Source: Antedon mediterranea (lineage: Eukaryota > Echinodermata > Crinoidea > Comatulida > Antedonidae). Taken from it: a stretch of 64,000 nucleotides of DNA. The notes under the pieces are model-generated. The model ran no database searches, had not been told where the DNA came from, and saw only the letters and a program-made list of their open reading frames with translations. Positions 51,201 through 60,490 of the stretch are shown here, in pieces. The stretch spans positions 1,697,922-1,761,921 of the forward strand of contig NC_092678.1 of NCBI RefSeq assembly GCF_964355755.1, written 5' to 3'. Within the stretch, counting starts at the first letter, position 1. The number at the start of each line of letters is the position of its first letter. Position numbers and translations under genes: made by a program.

Positions 51201-54200
51201 ACACTGCGAAGTAATATAACATGCTGAAATATAGGATGCAATCACAATACATATTTTATGTTTACTTGGATGTTTACAGAATCAATTATTACAACAGAGT
51301 CGAGAGTGAATCATAGTCGTATAATGTTTATGCACGTTATTTGCGGACATTCTCAGTTTCATGTGTTTTGTACAGTGAAATATTCAATTTAGATTTTTGA
51401 AGGACGCGTAATAAATAATGTGTTTTATTTAATTTATTTCTAAATTAAATTTCTAAATTGTATGTGCTATTGCTACAAAGTTATAGAATTAATTTAGTAA
51501 TTTAATATTTATATGTCTATTTTATTTAGAGAATAATATAATGATTGATGATATATGAATGATGAATCTTTTGTAATATTAACCAAAATGACACACATTT
51601 ATGACTAGTTCTATATTTCCATATACATATTGCACCATGTATTAAGATCCTTCAATTGAAATTTTTATTGTTTTTCTTTCTGCCCTATCTGTCTACCAAT
51701 GCGTAGATCTTAAGATTTTTTTTCCCAAAGCCTCAGGGCTTCAATTAAATTTGTATTTCTTGTTTTTTCTTTCTGCCTTATCTGTCTACCAGCATGTCAA
51801 TCTAGAGAAATCTTTACTTTCATTTTTCATTGTACATTATTAATGAAGTTTTACTTTCTTATTTTTCATACTAAAATAATATTGAGCCTCAGGACTTCAA
51901 TTGAAATTAAATTTCTTGTTTTTTATTTCTCTCTATCTGTGCATAGATCTAACAAATTCTTGATCCATTTTTTCACATTTATTTAACCTCGTCTTATTAG
52001 TCATTTAAAATGCTTGATATCGCAACAGATTGTTGAACTTAAAGTAACACAATCTCTAATAGCGTGAATCATTATTCGCTAGCAATAATTGATGGTATTT
52101 TAATAGTAATTAGCATACAATCAACCGTTACCGTGATCAAGCTTTTGTAGCACTGGCTCGACTTGATCCGCTTTTAAAAATCTATCATTCTGTCTCAATC
52201 TTTGGACGTTTAATTAGTATTTAATCTATAATTTGTCACTTTTGCTAGAGAGGATGAGTGATAAACTTACTCATTGCAACTTCTAATTTATTTTGGAAGA
52301 ATGAAATTGGAATTATTATCAGGCTAGAATATCTTGCTTTGTATCTAGATTCGTGCCATAGACGAATCCAAGAGGATGACCCTGTTCCACCCTACTGAAT
52401 TTTAATTTTTAGGTTCCGGGCCAGACTCTATGATGTTTGAAAATCTAGTATCCGTCACTCATATGTCAGAGGCTCTTTTGTTTTGCTTATCCAGCAAATA
52501 GAACACAGTGTTGTGATAGCATCTGCAACTACTCCAAATCTAGAAATCTGTATAATTGTAGTTTGTGTTACACAGGCAATAATCTTGTTCAAATTCACAT
52601 TTTTATTGGTCCTTTAGAAGTTCAACGTTTATATAATTTAAAAAAGTAATTACTCTGTGATAGATTAATCATTTTTTTAATATGATAGAATTTAAATGTT
52701 CAGCTAGATTAATCTTTCATACCCTTTAGTAGATTTACTCATAAAATTCATCATTCTGTCTCATAATTTTTCAAAGTAATATGAACGAGTGAATACCTGT
52801 CAAGTATGTTATTGACCTTCGGGAGATTTTCTACAAAATGCCAGTCAAGTGATTGTAAATGCGTTTGAGTATTTCAAACCCATATTGTTTCTCTACTTTA
52901 ATACTTATTAATGGAGAAGAGAGAGTTGTCGTTTTCTTTGTTCTCTCATCTATCATTCTCTAGTTGACATTTGTTATACTCAGTGGGGTAGATAGGATTT
53001 GTAGGATTTGTGAGTTGAGATAGGAGGTATACGTAGTGTGGGGAGTGCAATCATAGGAGGTACTCACTTAAGACCACAGCACCAACCATGGCTGATATGG
53101 GATGCATTTTAAAAAGGTATTTTGGCCCTTGGATAGGACTTTGTGCTAGGTTCAGTGTATGTGCTTAAAAAATTTAGGCTCTCCTCCACTAGGTGTAGGG
53201 ATTACCCTCTGGCCTAACACTACCCTCGGACCTGTGCGTAGTTTTCAACACAGACCAGTCATAACTTGACCTTGGGGATTATCACATTTTCCAAGATTTA
53301 TAAACAAATAATTGTTGTAAAAACAACAACTTGGAGGTACATGTAAGCACCCAAAGGTTGTGGGTTCAAATCGAATCAGAAAGCTTGATATTAAGGCATA
53401 ATTTGTGTGTGTTGAAATAAATATGAAATGTAAATATTAATATAAAATAATTATGTCTTCGATAAGGAGACAGCTATAATTAAAAATCCTCAAACCGAGA
53501 ATCTCCACTAATGTTACACAAGGCTGTCAGATGTTATACTGTTATTAATCGGACTATGTTGGAGTGCCACTTGTGTCAAGGTAGTTTGTATCTCCACTAA
53601 TGTTACACCAGGCTGTCAGATATTATACTGTTATTAATCAGACTATGTTGGAGTGCCACTTGTGTCAAGGTAGTTTGTATCTCCACTAATGTTACACCAG
53701 GCTGTCAGATGTTATACTGTTATTAATCAGACTATGTTGGAGTGCCACTTGTGTCAAGGGAGTTTGTATTCAATTAGTAGATGTTAAATTAGTGATCTGT
53801 TAATGTAGGCCATTGTTAACTCATTCCCTACGTCAGTTTCAACAACATAATAGTGGTCTCACAAAGAAAATATTGATTACATACATTTTCTCTAATAAAT
53901 TACATAACTGCTTAAGCTTATTCCCACTAGGACAAGTAAGTGACCAATGGCAATCAACAGCTCATTCAAGTCGTGTCTTGTCATTGGTCCTTATTCTTAA
54001 TGTTGCATCCAAGTTCGAACTTACTTTATAATTCACTTTTAATATTTTTAAATTTTGACACAATGACACACATACTATAATTTTATATGAGATCATATAT
54101 AAATATTGAAATATCTTTATCATTATGTGACAAGCTGAAGTAATATATTTTTATTTTAATATTTGTGCTGGTATTTTATATAATAATTTTTTTTTGACAG

Positions 54201-57200
54201 ACAAAATTGAGCTCTATTAAAGCTCTGTCCTAAATTGTTATGCTAAAAAAAAACTTGAGAGTCGAGAATTAGCCCAGCTCTGTCTTCACTATCAAATTTG
54301 TTGTGACAAAAAAATGTGATGTGCCCAAAAACTGTTTTTAATACCTGTATGTATCTTTACCATGCAAACAATATTGCTTTTTTTTTGTTGCAGTTTTTGT
54401 TTGATAAATGGTAAAACCATTAGTATTATTAATGCTCTTAGAAAATATGGACAAATTTAATACATGTAGAGTGAATATTGATTGTGAATATTAGTATTTT
54501 ATAATCTCGGAGATTTCTAGTATATTCCGACAGATTTTTTAGTAGTTGTATTTTGTAAACATTTTTTATTGATTACTAGGTCAACACAAATGTTTGTTAG
54601 TATCAGGTCACAGCTGTCATTAGCCCTAACCACAAAAGCGCTCTGAATATTTTTTTGGTCTCAAAGCATAAAGAATTCATGTTTTTAAAAAAACTATTAA
54701 TAATGAAGTATTAAATATTTGTTTTGGTTTTCAACTTGTACTCCTTCATTGTATGCTGTATTATATCTTATAAACCACGATGATTGTTTGCATATAGGTT
54801 ACTATGGTAACATAATCTGTATCCCTTTGAGTAGAGAATAGGTTCACCTGCCGAATGACATATTAATAGCGATGCTTGGTAATCATTTACATTTTACTTA
54901 TCATTTTCTCTTAAGTAGAATTCAAATACTCTCTTTAGACTTACTTAAGTAGAATGTTGTTCACTATTTAGCAAACATGCATGAGAATTTTTACAATATT
55001 ACTTTTTTCATTAACAATTTATACAGGATTATTGAAATTGTTGGTCTTTTTCTTAAAAAAGTTTTTTATATGCACATGCAGAATTCATCAGTTGAACTTG
55101 TAGAATATGAAGTACCCCCTCTATATTTTTTAATGATTAGACATTTACATCATTGACAGTAATTATTATAATGCCCTTACGTAAATTTATATATAGATAT
55201 TAACATTTGTGATCTTGTTTTTGTTATAGCCTATCTAGGTTCTTGACAGTAATTCTGATTTTTTTGGCAGACATGGCGTGTCATATGTATACTTGAGCTT
55301 GGTTACAAAAACATACCAAAATATCCGCTAGTGGCACTACGTACAGTAAAAGAAAATAACTTGTGGTCTAAAGCCATAGATTAATTATGGGATAGTTGTT
55401 AATGTATTCGCATTGTAGTTTAAGTTGTGATTGGTAAATTATGCTTTAGAGTTGATTATGATTGGTTAAGTTTCTCAACATATTTCATTCATGTGACCAT
55501 GTAATGATGTTCAAATATTCAATGCTGATACAGTGTCATTTTATTGTTTGGGGAATGTATTGTACTTTTAATTCTTTTTAATTATATATTTTAATATTAT
55601 TTTCAGATATTCTGCCTGATATTGGTAACTGGTTCACTGACAAACTTTCTTATATGTAACACAATTATTACTTATTAGTAATTTTAGTATTACTATATGT
55701 TTCCACACATTCTGTTTCTGTCTCCTTCTTGCTGCCTTTCTCCTTTATATGTATGGGTTTTGTTTCATGTTACAACCATATCACCATTTTGTGTTTTGTA
55801 ACTTCATTTCAGTTCCACCACCACAGGAACCCCCACCACCACCAGACTATGACCTCAATGGTGAAGATGAATTGAATGAGGATGGGGTACCATATCATCA
55901 TCAGTGTACGTTATCATATCAAATTTCCTTCAAATCATTGTTGTCAACTTTCTTTTAGAACCTTCCTAAAATGCATTTACTATTTTAACCAATAATTCAA
56001 ATATTGTTAAAAGTCACTGTCAAACTTGATTCTATGAACAGTTGGATAAAATATCTGACCAAACCAAACTCATCCCTTATCCCAAAGCTACTTAGTATTA
56101 CAGTAGTAAATAAGTAAGTAATAATAGATTAAAATTGTCATCTATGTTTCTGGACATCTGAACAAATAAAATGAATAGATTATTATTATTATTATTATTA
56201 TTATTATGATAATAATAAGTTATTATAAGTTGTATGCATCTGAGATTGTAATGTACTGTAATAAGATTGTCATTCCTTCAGTCATCCTTTCCACAGGGTT
56301 GGTCCCATAGCCTGTGACAACTCCCGCATCTATATTCAAGGCAGCAGATGCTATTTCTGTCACATGCTATTTGGGTAGAGATCAGTAAGATCTCTTCAGC
56401 CCGATTAGGGTAATATTTTACATTAAGTACAAAAATCAACTGCTTTAATTTCCAGAATATTCTTTATTAAAATGATTTTAGAAATACTGTATGTTTTATA
56501 ATTCTAACAATAAGACTAAATAAAATTGGTGTTTGTTTGTAATTCTAGTAAATAAATCTGGTAGAGACAGTTCTTCGGACGAAGGTCAACCAACATCTCC
56601 TGTTCAGCGTGCTTTTCTTCCAGCTGACGATAACCCTGTACTGATACCGCCTAAACCTCTACCAAATCCAGTCAAAGGATCCAGAATGCATAAGGATCTT
56701 CACTTTGAATTAAAACATAGGTAGGTGTTTGAGATTAACCACCATTGATTTGTGACGACTGATGACCTAGCTAGGTCATCAGGTCAGTTGATGTGTCTTT
56801 GGTTGCAAGCCTGGACCCAGAAACCATCAAAACTGTGCGGCAAATCAAATCGAATGTCAATGTTTTGTTTTCACGACACACCACACTGCTATGCATCACT
56901 CAATCTATGCATTAAGGTGGAGAGCAAGGAAGCACGTTGTAATATCCCTGCGTGCCTACCATGAATTAGCATGACATACCTTGATTGCTGATTGTCTGTC
57001 GTCACTAATGAACACAATGTTGATTCTCAACTTGACTTTATTTTCTTTTTTGGAATCATAAGCTTTAATGTTACACTATGTTTTTTTTTCTTTTATTAGT
57101 GGTAGAGATGTACTAAAACCAGAGTTAACCAGGATTATGACGCAACGAAAACATCAAAAGTCTAAAGCTGAATTGGAAGAGGAAAAGAAAAACAAGAGAA

Positions 57201-57905
57201 CAAGTCTAGAAATAAAATTACAAGAACGACAAGATAGGATAAAACAGGTATACATACAGTACCATTGATTTTGGCATGACTGGCGTTCCATGTCAATCAA
57301 CACAATTATCTGTTTTGATAGACTTGTCTGTGCGATATTACTTGTTTTAAAAAAACTTGGTACAATATTAAATTAAATGTCTCCCAGTGTGCTGATCATG
57401 TAGAATAGTTGTACTGAATAGGAGGCAACCCAGGTGCATGTTATGTTCTATTAAATGTCTCCCAGTGTGCTGATCATGTAGAATAGTTGTACTGAATAGG
57501 AGGCAACCCAGGTGCATGTTATGTTCTATGACTTAAGCTCTGTCTACACTATCAAACTAGTTTGACAAAAAAAGTGTGATAACAAATATGGTAGTGATAT
57601 GACGTCATCATGTCCAATTTTTGTCACATAACATGCACCTGGGTTGCCTCCTATTCAGTACAACTATTCTACATGATCAGCACACTGGGAGACATTTAAT
57701 AGAACATAACATGCACCTGTTTTCCAAAGAATAAAGCCAGGAAGATTTATTATAGAAGAAATAAATCAAATACAATTTTTGTTGTCTTTTATAGGAAGAT
57801 GAAAAAAAGAAAGTATCTGGAGAATCCATACCTGAAGAACCAGGTCAGGCAGAGTTGTACCGAATAAGGAAGTCTTTAAGGTCAAATGAAGCCACGAAAA
57901 CATAA
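21216..57905 (+). CDS. SH3-domain protein with C-terminal FAM107 (DUF1151) domain, 10 coding exons
   Basis: Exons 21216-21383, 24437-24490, 44281-44344, 45962-46033, 47499-47954, 50114-50179, 55813-55905, 56549-56720, 57100-57247 and 57795-57905 keep phase and sum to 467 codons. The start is the ATG of ATGGCTCGT. Exon 1 is an SH3 domain: AKFDYVKERDDVLSF, ERWWAA and GYVPALYLE carry the ligand-binding aromatic positions. The middle is acidic and disordered, with KTPP and a PPPQEPPPPPDYD stretch that could be an SH3 ligand. The end matches FAM107A/B: IPPKPLPNPVKGSRMHKDLH, then LKPELTRIMTQRKHQKSK and a charged helix to LYRIRKSLRS. FAM107 proteins bind and bundle actin, so an adaptor at the actin cytoskeleton is the likely role; this is inference. 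Exons 4 to 7 all begin and end in phase 1. The least certain points are the exon-4 acceptor and whether further exons lie in the 20-kb intron 2. Confidence 0.75.
22103..22915. mobile_element. Harbinger-like DNA transposon remnant with ATACCGTAT arrays
   Basis: Ends are inverted: GGCCCTGTTTCTGCTGCCAA at the left and GCAGCAGAAACAGGCCC at the right. The word GTTTCTGCTGCCA or its complement recurs inside (about 22184, 22296, 22828), so TIRs are nested. The palindromic word ATACCGTAT/ATACGGTAT is repeated many times at 22128-22340 and 22850-22890. The centre carries a decayed Myb/SANT-like ORF. Confidence 0.65.
22419..22715 (+). pseudogene. Decayed Myb/SANT-like DNA-binding domain ORF of the transposon
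   Basis: The frame starts MWSEDVTVLLNKCVWGS, then needs a one-base shift near 22470 to continue GNKRDNHIYKDISKKIKQ, DLSPKQVNSKLKSLRK, an in-frame TAG, and YNIVKYNNSGRERINCPHYD. The pattern W..E.V..L, then KQVN.K...L...Y and a final CP.YD, is the trihelix/Myb-like DNA-binding protein that accompanies PIF/Harbinger transposases. No transposase ORF is present. Confidence 0.65.
23780..24045 (+). mobile_element. LINE 3'-end fragment
   Basis: Decayed reading frames preserve the typical C-terminal tail of CR1/L2-type ORF2 (an FKLKTHYF-like stretch). This is followed by GGCGCTGTGAGA, GGTTTATAAATGTTC and (TTA)n. A similar tail ends the larger LINE at 31081-34500 and a fragment near 63160-63300. Confidence 0.55.
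24851..25003. repeat. Long hairpin (foldback element)
   Basis: Left arm 24851-24919 pairs with right arm 24933-25003 around a 13-nt loop (GAGGCAAAGCCGA). The inner ~35 bp are almost perfectly complementary and the outer part has small indels. It has the shape of a foldback MITE. Confidence 0.85.
26609..26808. mobile_element. Small TIR element (MITE)
   Basis: The left end CCCCGGGAGAGGTGCGTCAT is matched in inverse by the right end at 26773-26808, which contains AAATGACGCA and CTCTCGGGA. No ORF lies between them. Confidence 0.45.
27527..27562 (+). other. Possible alternative terminal exon of the SH3-FAM107 gene
   Basis: After an acceptor (CATTTCAG) the phase-0 frame reads LLDLSKGGKGS and stops. 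Spliced to exon 2 it would give a short SH3-only protein of about 86 residues. It is short and could be chance. Confidence 0.2.
28710..28945. mobile_element. MITE family 2 (CCTGGATAAACC ends)
   Basis: The left end reads TCTATTTCGTGCCTACCTGG then ATAAACC. The right end, GGTTTGTCCAGGTAAGC, is its inverse. Single ends of the same family lie at about 25838-25890, 27662-27700 and 44983-45043 (TCTATTTCGTGCCTAGCTTA). Confidence 0.55.
29949..30113 (+). repeat. Minisatellite, ~22-bp unit, about 7 copies
   Basis: Units resemble TGGGATTTTCCTGTTATTTGC with variants. The open frames here, which read as hydrophobic repeats, are by-products of the repeat. Confidence 0.85.
30353..30508. mobile_element. MITE family 1, copy 2 (complete)
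   Basis: TAAAGCTCTGTCTACACTAT at the left and the inverse AGAGCTTTAA at the right. The core has GCCCATATATGGACATGATG and an internal duplication of CATATCACTACCATG. Confidence 0.8.
31081..34500 (-). mobile_element. L2/CR1-type non-LTR retrotransposon, nearly full-length ORF2, lightly broken
   Basis: On the minus strand the order is an N-terminal YYDRDQLLRL motif (~34250), then an APE-type endonuclease. The endonuclease shows GLWNARSLRNKT, ITESWLKGD, IYRPPPST, IVGDFNIHTDD and SDHMAV. Reverse transcriptase follows with LDYSAAFDTINHD, VPQGSVKGPL and the catalytic YADDTQLY. The C-terminal tail reads LWNTLPLEIRSS ... FKTKLKTHLF. The 3' end is GCGCTTTATAAATG followed by (TTA)n at 31081-31100. Breaks are few: frameshifts near 33930 and 31437, and stops near 33750 and 33064. 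It lies antisense to the host gene. Few breaks suggest a recent insertion. Confidence 0.88.
34793..34990. mobile_element. Fragment of MITE family 3 (CCCCT...AGGGGACA type)
   Basis: TACAGTATAACCCCTCCTTT followed by TAGGGGACATTCC resembles elements at 44089, 49799 and 61341. No inverse end is visible, so it is truncated. Confidence 0.4.
35580..35657 (+). repeat. 39-bp direct duplication
   Basis: Two adjacent copies of a unit beginning ATTTCTGTTCAGATTATGTA with no visible difference between them, so recent. Confidence 0.85.
35914..35950. repeat. Outer inverted repeat, left arm
   Basis: ACCAAGGCAATCTACAGTAA then CAACAGGATGCTGAGCT. Its inverse lies at 38480-38511. Together they enclose the TIR element and a SINE. 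Confidence 0.7.
36188..38250. mobile_element. Non-autonomous TIR element, ~2.06 kb, Tc1/mariner-like ends
   Basis: The left end GTACAGTACAGGACAGAATT and the right-end inverse GTACAGTACCGGACAGAATT continue identically to ATTGCA. Subterminal regions on both sides, and a central cluster at 36959-37080, are packed with GTTGAACG/CGTTCAAC-like words. The GGACAGAATTATTG end resembles Tc1/mariner TIRs. No transposase frame was found. Confidence 0.65.
38256..38470 (-). mobile_element. tRNA-derived SINE, second copy
   Basis: On the minus strand: A box GTGGCCGAGCGGTTAAG, B box GGGTTCGAGGC, body GGACTATAAACCGTAGGTCC, end GGGGGTTACCCCG. It matches the copy at 11656-11880. Confidence 0.8.
38480..38511. 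repeat. Outer inverted repeat, right arm
   Basis: AGCTCAGCATCCTGTTGTTA then GATTGCCTTGGT, the inverse of 35914-35950 with a few bases missing. Confidence 0.7.
40231..40765 (+). repeat. Tandem repeat, three copies of ~173-191 bp
   Basis: Copies begin at 40231, 40404 and 40595 with TTGGTATT.GAATTAATTAC. Copies 1 and 2 are near-identical over GCATGAATGTCTTTGTA and GAGGTGGGAACCAAGC. Copy 3 is more diverged. Confidence 0.85.
41440..41509. repeat. Hairpin, 30-bp arms
   Basis: Arms 41440-41469 and 41480-41509 are inverse over CCAAATGTGAATGATGGTCA and ATCAGATGA, with one mismatch near the outer end and a 10-nt loop. Confidence 0.85.
42000..42452 (+). repeat. Polypyrimidine tract, ~450 bp
   Basis: Almost entirely C and T on the plus strand, with scattered A and few G, made of TTCCT/CTTTC words. 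An internal phrase TCACTCTTCCCTATTTTTCT recurs at about 42039 and 42141. The open frames inside are low-complexity by-products. Confidence 0.85.
43439..43581. mobile_element. MITE family 1, copy 3
   Basis: AAGCTCTTCACTATCAAAC at the left, lacking GTCTA, and GTGTAGACAGAGCTTTA at the right. The core is GTGCCCATATATGGACATGA. Confidence 0.78.
44089..44225. mobile_element. MITE family 3 copy upstream of exon 3
   Basis: AGACCCCTATTAAGGAGACA, GGACCCAACAGTGTCCC, and in the second half GTAATAGGAGTGTCCCTT. The same phrases occur at 61341-61428. It ends about 55 bp before exon 3 of the SH3-FAM107 gene. Confidence 0.5.
46034..47498 (+). other. Intron 4 of the SH3-FAM107 gene
   Basis: Contains a tRNA-like sequence on the minus strand at 46366-46445. 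The rest is AT-rich, with frames at 47005-47422 that show no support. Confidence 0.6.
46366..46445 (-). mobile_element. tRNA-like sequence (tRNA-derived SINE head or tRNA pseudogene)
   Basis: On the minus strand an A-box-like TAGCTTGGTGGTCTA is followed by an anticodon arm CCAGG-ATAGTGA-CCTGG with a 7-nt loop, and a T arm ATGGG-TTCGAGT-CCCAT. The acceptor stem does not pair and the D loop is too long, so it is unlikely to be a working tRNA. Confidence 0.6.
47955..50113 (+). other. Intron 5 of the SH3-FAM107 gene
   Basis: Begins with three diverged copies of a TTTGGTTCCTGGTTT phrase (about 48155-48360). It also holds the MITE at 49799-49954. Otherwise AT-rich with nothing recognised. Confidence 0.6.
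49799..49954. mobile_element. MITE family 3, complete copy
   Basis: TTACAGTAGAACCCCTCTTG at the left and CTTCTACTGTAA at the right form a TIR. Inside are CCTATTAAGAGGACAC and GGTGTCCCCTTTAATAG. Confidence 0.65.
50746..50873 (+). repeat. ~64-bp direct duplication ending in TTACTGCAGTAA
   Basis: Two copies of a unit from CTGAAAGTAAACAGTGTAT to GTAGTTACTGCAGTAA; the second lacks two bases. The palindrome TTACTGCAGTAA is a recurrent word elsewhere in the window. Confidence 0.8.
50998..51130. mobile_element. MITE family 1, copy 4
   Basis: AAAGCTCTGTCTACACTATC at the left and GTAGACAGAGCTTTA at the right. The core is inverted relative to copies 1-3 (GGTAGTGATATGACATCATC). Confidence 0.8.
53501..53767 (+). 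repeat. 89-bp tandem repeat, three copies
   Basis: Units start at 53501, 53590 and 53679 with ATCTCCACTAATGTTACAC and end AAGGTAGTTTGT. Copies differ by only a few bases. Confidence 0.92.
54276..54333. mobile_element. MITE family 1, left-end fragment
   Basis: AGCTCTGTCTTCACTATCAA through AATGTGATGTGCCCAAA, then diverges. A second partial end, AAAGCTCTGTCC, lies 48 bp upstream. Confidence 0.6.
57373..57719. repeat. Direct duplication plus inverted copy around a MITE
   Basis: A 77-bp unit (AATGTCTCCCAGTGTGCTGA ...) occurs twice directly (57373-57449 and 57450-57526) and once inverted, with a short extra end, at 57626-57719. A family-1 MITE (57534-57625) sits in the middle, so the whole can fold back on itself. 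It lies in the last intron of the SH3-FAM107 gene. Confidence 0.8.
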
Positions 57906-59808
57906 CACTAATCTATCTTCTGTTTGATAAAGTTAGGGCCTGTTCAGACCTACAGAGTTATGCTTTTCTATGAGATGCAGTGTACAACATTATCAGATCC
58001 AGGAAAATATTATTGGAAGCCACCTCTTACAAGACTGAGCATAACTCCATAGATCTGAACATATCCTTAGTTAATTGATTTTCTAGGAGGAAATTGTTTT
58101 TTACACTAAAACCTGTGCACACTAAGTAAACTGAAAATTGGCTCCAATTTTGCAATCCACTTTACCCTTGGTTGATTAAATTATTCTTGTGAGATTATGA
58201 GATTTGCATCTAGTCTGTAAAGAGTAACAGAATTGCCATTTTGACAGCTAAAATTGTGATTTGGCATAAACTGTTTTGTGGTTTAAATTTTCAAACATTT
58301 TGGCAATGTAGAGAATAATTACAAGTTTAGCATCAATGGCCAATTTTGAGTTCATGACCAAATAGCTTGTTTGGATGTAGAGGGCACATGGATTTGCAAA
58401 ACTGAGAACTGATAAGCAATGTGTAAGCAATCTCATTGGTTATTCAAAGATTTATTTAGTAAGAATACTTATTAAACAAAAAAATTAATGCATTTTGACC
58501 TAAATGTGGAGAGTTTTTTTTAAACTCTCTATTGGTACATAGTGTTACCACAATCAATCTGATTCGTTTGAGGTAGTAAAGTTGATTCAAATGACAAGAC
58601 TAGAAGCAGTAAAAAGGACAGCACTTTTGGCAGATAAGAGTCTTGCCACTCAGAATATTAACTAAGTATGCACAAGCCTTTTAGTCTACTTCCACATTGT
58701 CTCTTTCTACATTTTGTAAATTTAATAATTTTATTAATACAGTTATGTTGCAGAATAGGCTAGGTGTGAAAGGATATGCAAGTGGCCCTGCTATGCTTAA
58801 ATTTGAGGGTGAACCAATTTTCTAAATTCTCTACATAGTTCTCAGTGAACAACACTATTCCAGTATCCTTATTTGTTGTTGTTTATTTGAGAAGATGCTT
58901 TTCTTAACTAAATTATTTAATACTAATCATTTTGACCAATCTGTAACAAACTACAGTAATAGTTTAAACTAAAATGTTATGTTATAAATTTAATTAATAT
59001 TTTAATCATTACATTGCTAGCTTTTTATATAATTATTGCATATATCTTTAGTTTAATTTATCTTATTTAAAGTTAATTGGTTTTTCTATTAAAATATGTA
59101 TATATAATTATAATTTAAGAATATCTCCAGTTAGAAACTTTCAATATTTTGTTCATTATAAGATATTACACATTAATTGTATAATTAAGTTTGAAATGCA
59201 TTCGAAATCCCCTATTCCATACAAAAATTAATTATTTACTATTCCATAAAAAAAAGACATTCCATCAATCTCGTTCAATGATACCAATACTGTAGGTGAC
59301 CAATTTTTGAAAATTTCCAAAACACCAGAATGTGTTACTCCATGTGTTGTCATATGTTTATATTATAAATCTCCACAGATGACATTGTTTGTTTCAAGTA
59401 TATTTTTTAAATTGCCTAAATAAATTTTTTAAATTAATTTTGAAGATTACTATTTCAGGATTTAACTGAAGATAAATGGAGTAAAAATCACATTCCAAGT
59501 TAGGCCTAGAAGTGAAATGAACAGCCTTTATTGTTCGTACTAAGATGCATGCAACCAGTCCTCAAGTCCTACCCCACAAGAACACTACAAACAGGCCAGT
59601 ATATTACGCTGTTAGGGGTGGGGATAGCTTCATACTGTATATTGTTTAACCAGGTGGTATCCAAATCTATAACTTTCCCTCCATAAAAGCTATTTTACAT
59701 ACCTGAAAATTTGCTCACTTGAGGACATCTTCAATGTGCTCACTTGAGGGCATCTTCAATGTTGTTAGAGGTTCTCATAAAGAACCCATTCCACTCAATT
59801 ACATTCTG

Positions 59809-59960
59809 AAGCTCTGTCTGCACTATCAAACGTTATGTGACAACAAAATTTGTACCCATATATGTACATGATATCACTACCATATTTGGGTATATCACTA
59901 CCATATTTGGGCACATCACATTTTTTTGTAAAACTAGTTTGATAATGTAGGCAGAGCTTA
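59809..59960. mobile_element. MITE family 1, copy 6
   Basis: AAGCTCTGTCTGCACTATC at the left and GATAATGTAGGCAGAGCTTA at the right. The core phrase ATATCACTACCATATTTGGG is duplicated. Confidence 0.8.
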
Positions 59961-60210
59961 ATAATTATTTCTGCAAAAAGTCTTCCATAAGCCGTTGTCT
60001 TTGCCTTCTGTAACCATTACTGGTGTCAAAAGAAAAATCCAAACATAACTTCCAAATAATACAATTGGCTTTAAATAATGAAAAAAGCTTTCATTTGCAT
60101 TTCTAACATAGGTAATTGAAGTTAAGTCAATATATAAATATGTTTGTTAATGATTTTTTATTCCAGAATTTAAAAATGAAAGTATTTCTTTCTCAAATTT
60201 GTTTTGTGTT

Positions 60211-60490
60211 GACAGGTGTCCATAAAATGTTTATATCACACAGGTATAATACATGTGTCCGGTAAACATGTGTGTCCGGTAAACATGTGTGTCCGGTAAA
60301 CTCTGGTGTCTGGTAAACACAGGTGTCCGTAAAACACAGGTGTTGTATAATACATGTGTCCGATAAACCCAGGTGTCCGGTAAACACAGGTGTCCAGTAA
60401 ACCCAGGTGTCCGATAAACACCGGTGTTTATATCACACGGGTATCATACATGTGTCCGGTAAACACAGGTGTCCGTAAAACACAGGTGTT
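60211..60490 (+). repeat. Minisatellite, 16-17-bp unit
   Basis: Units resemble CAGGTGTCCGGTAAACA, more than a dozen with variants, in two blocks separated by TTTATATCACACGGGTAT. Open frames on the minus strand here are repeat by-products. Confidence 0.9.

Larger units (their letters stand above)
50180..55812 (+). other. Intron 6 of the SH3-FAM107 gene
   Basis: Contains the duplication at 50746-50873, a MITE at 50998, three diverged copies of a CTTTCTGCCYTATCTGTCTA phrase at about 51650-51960, an 89-bp tandem repeat at 53501, and a MITE fragment at 54276. No exon was recognised. Confidence 0.6.

Noticed and set aside
60193-60421. Minus-strand frames with repeated DTCVYRTP-like residues
   Set aside because: They are translations of the GTGTCCGGTAAACA minisatellite.
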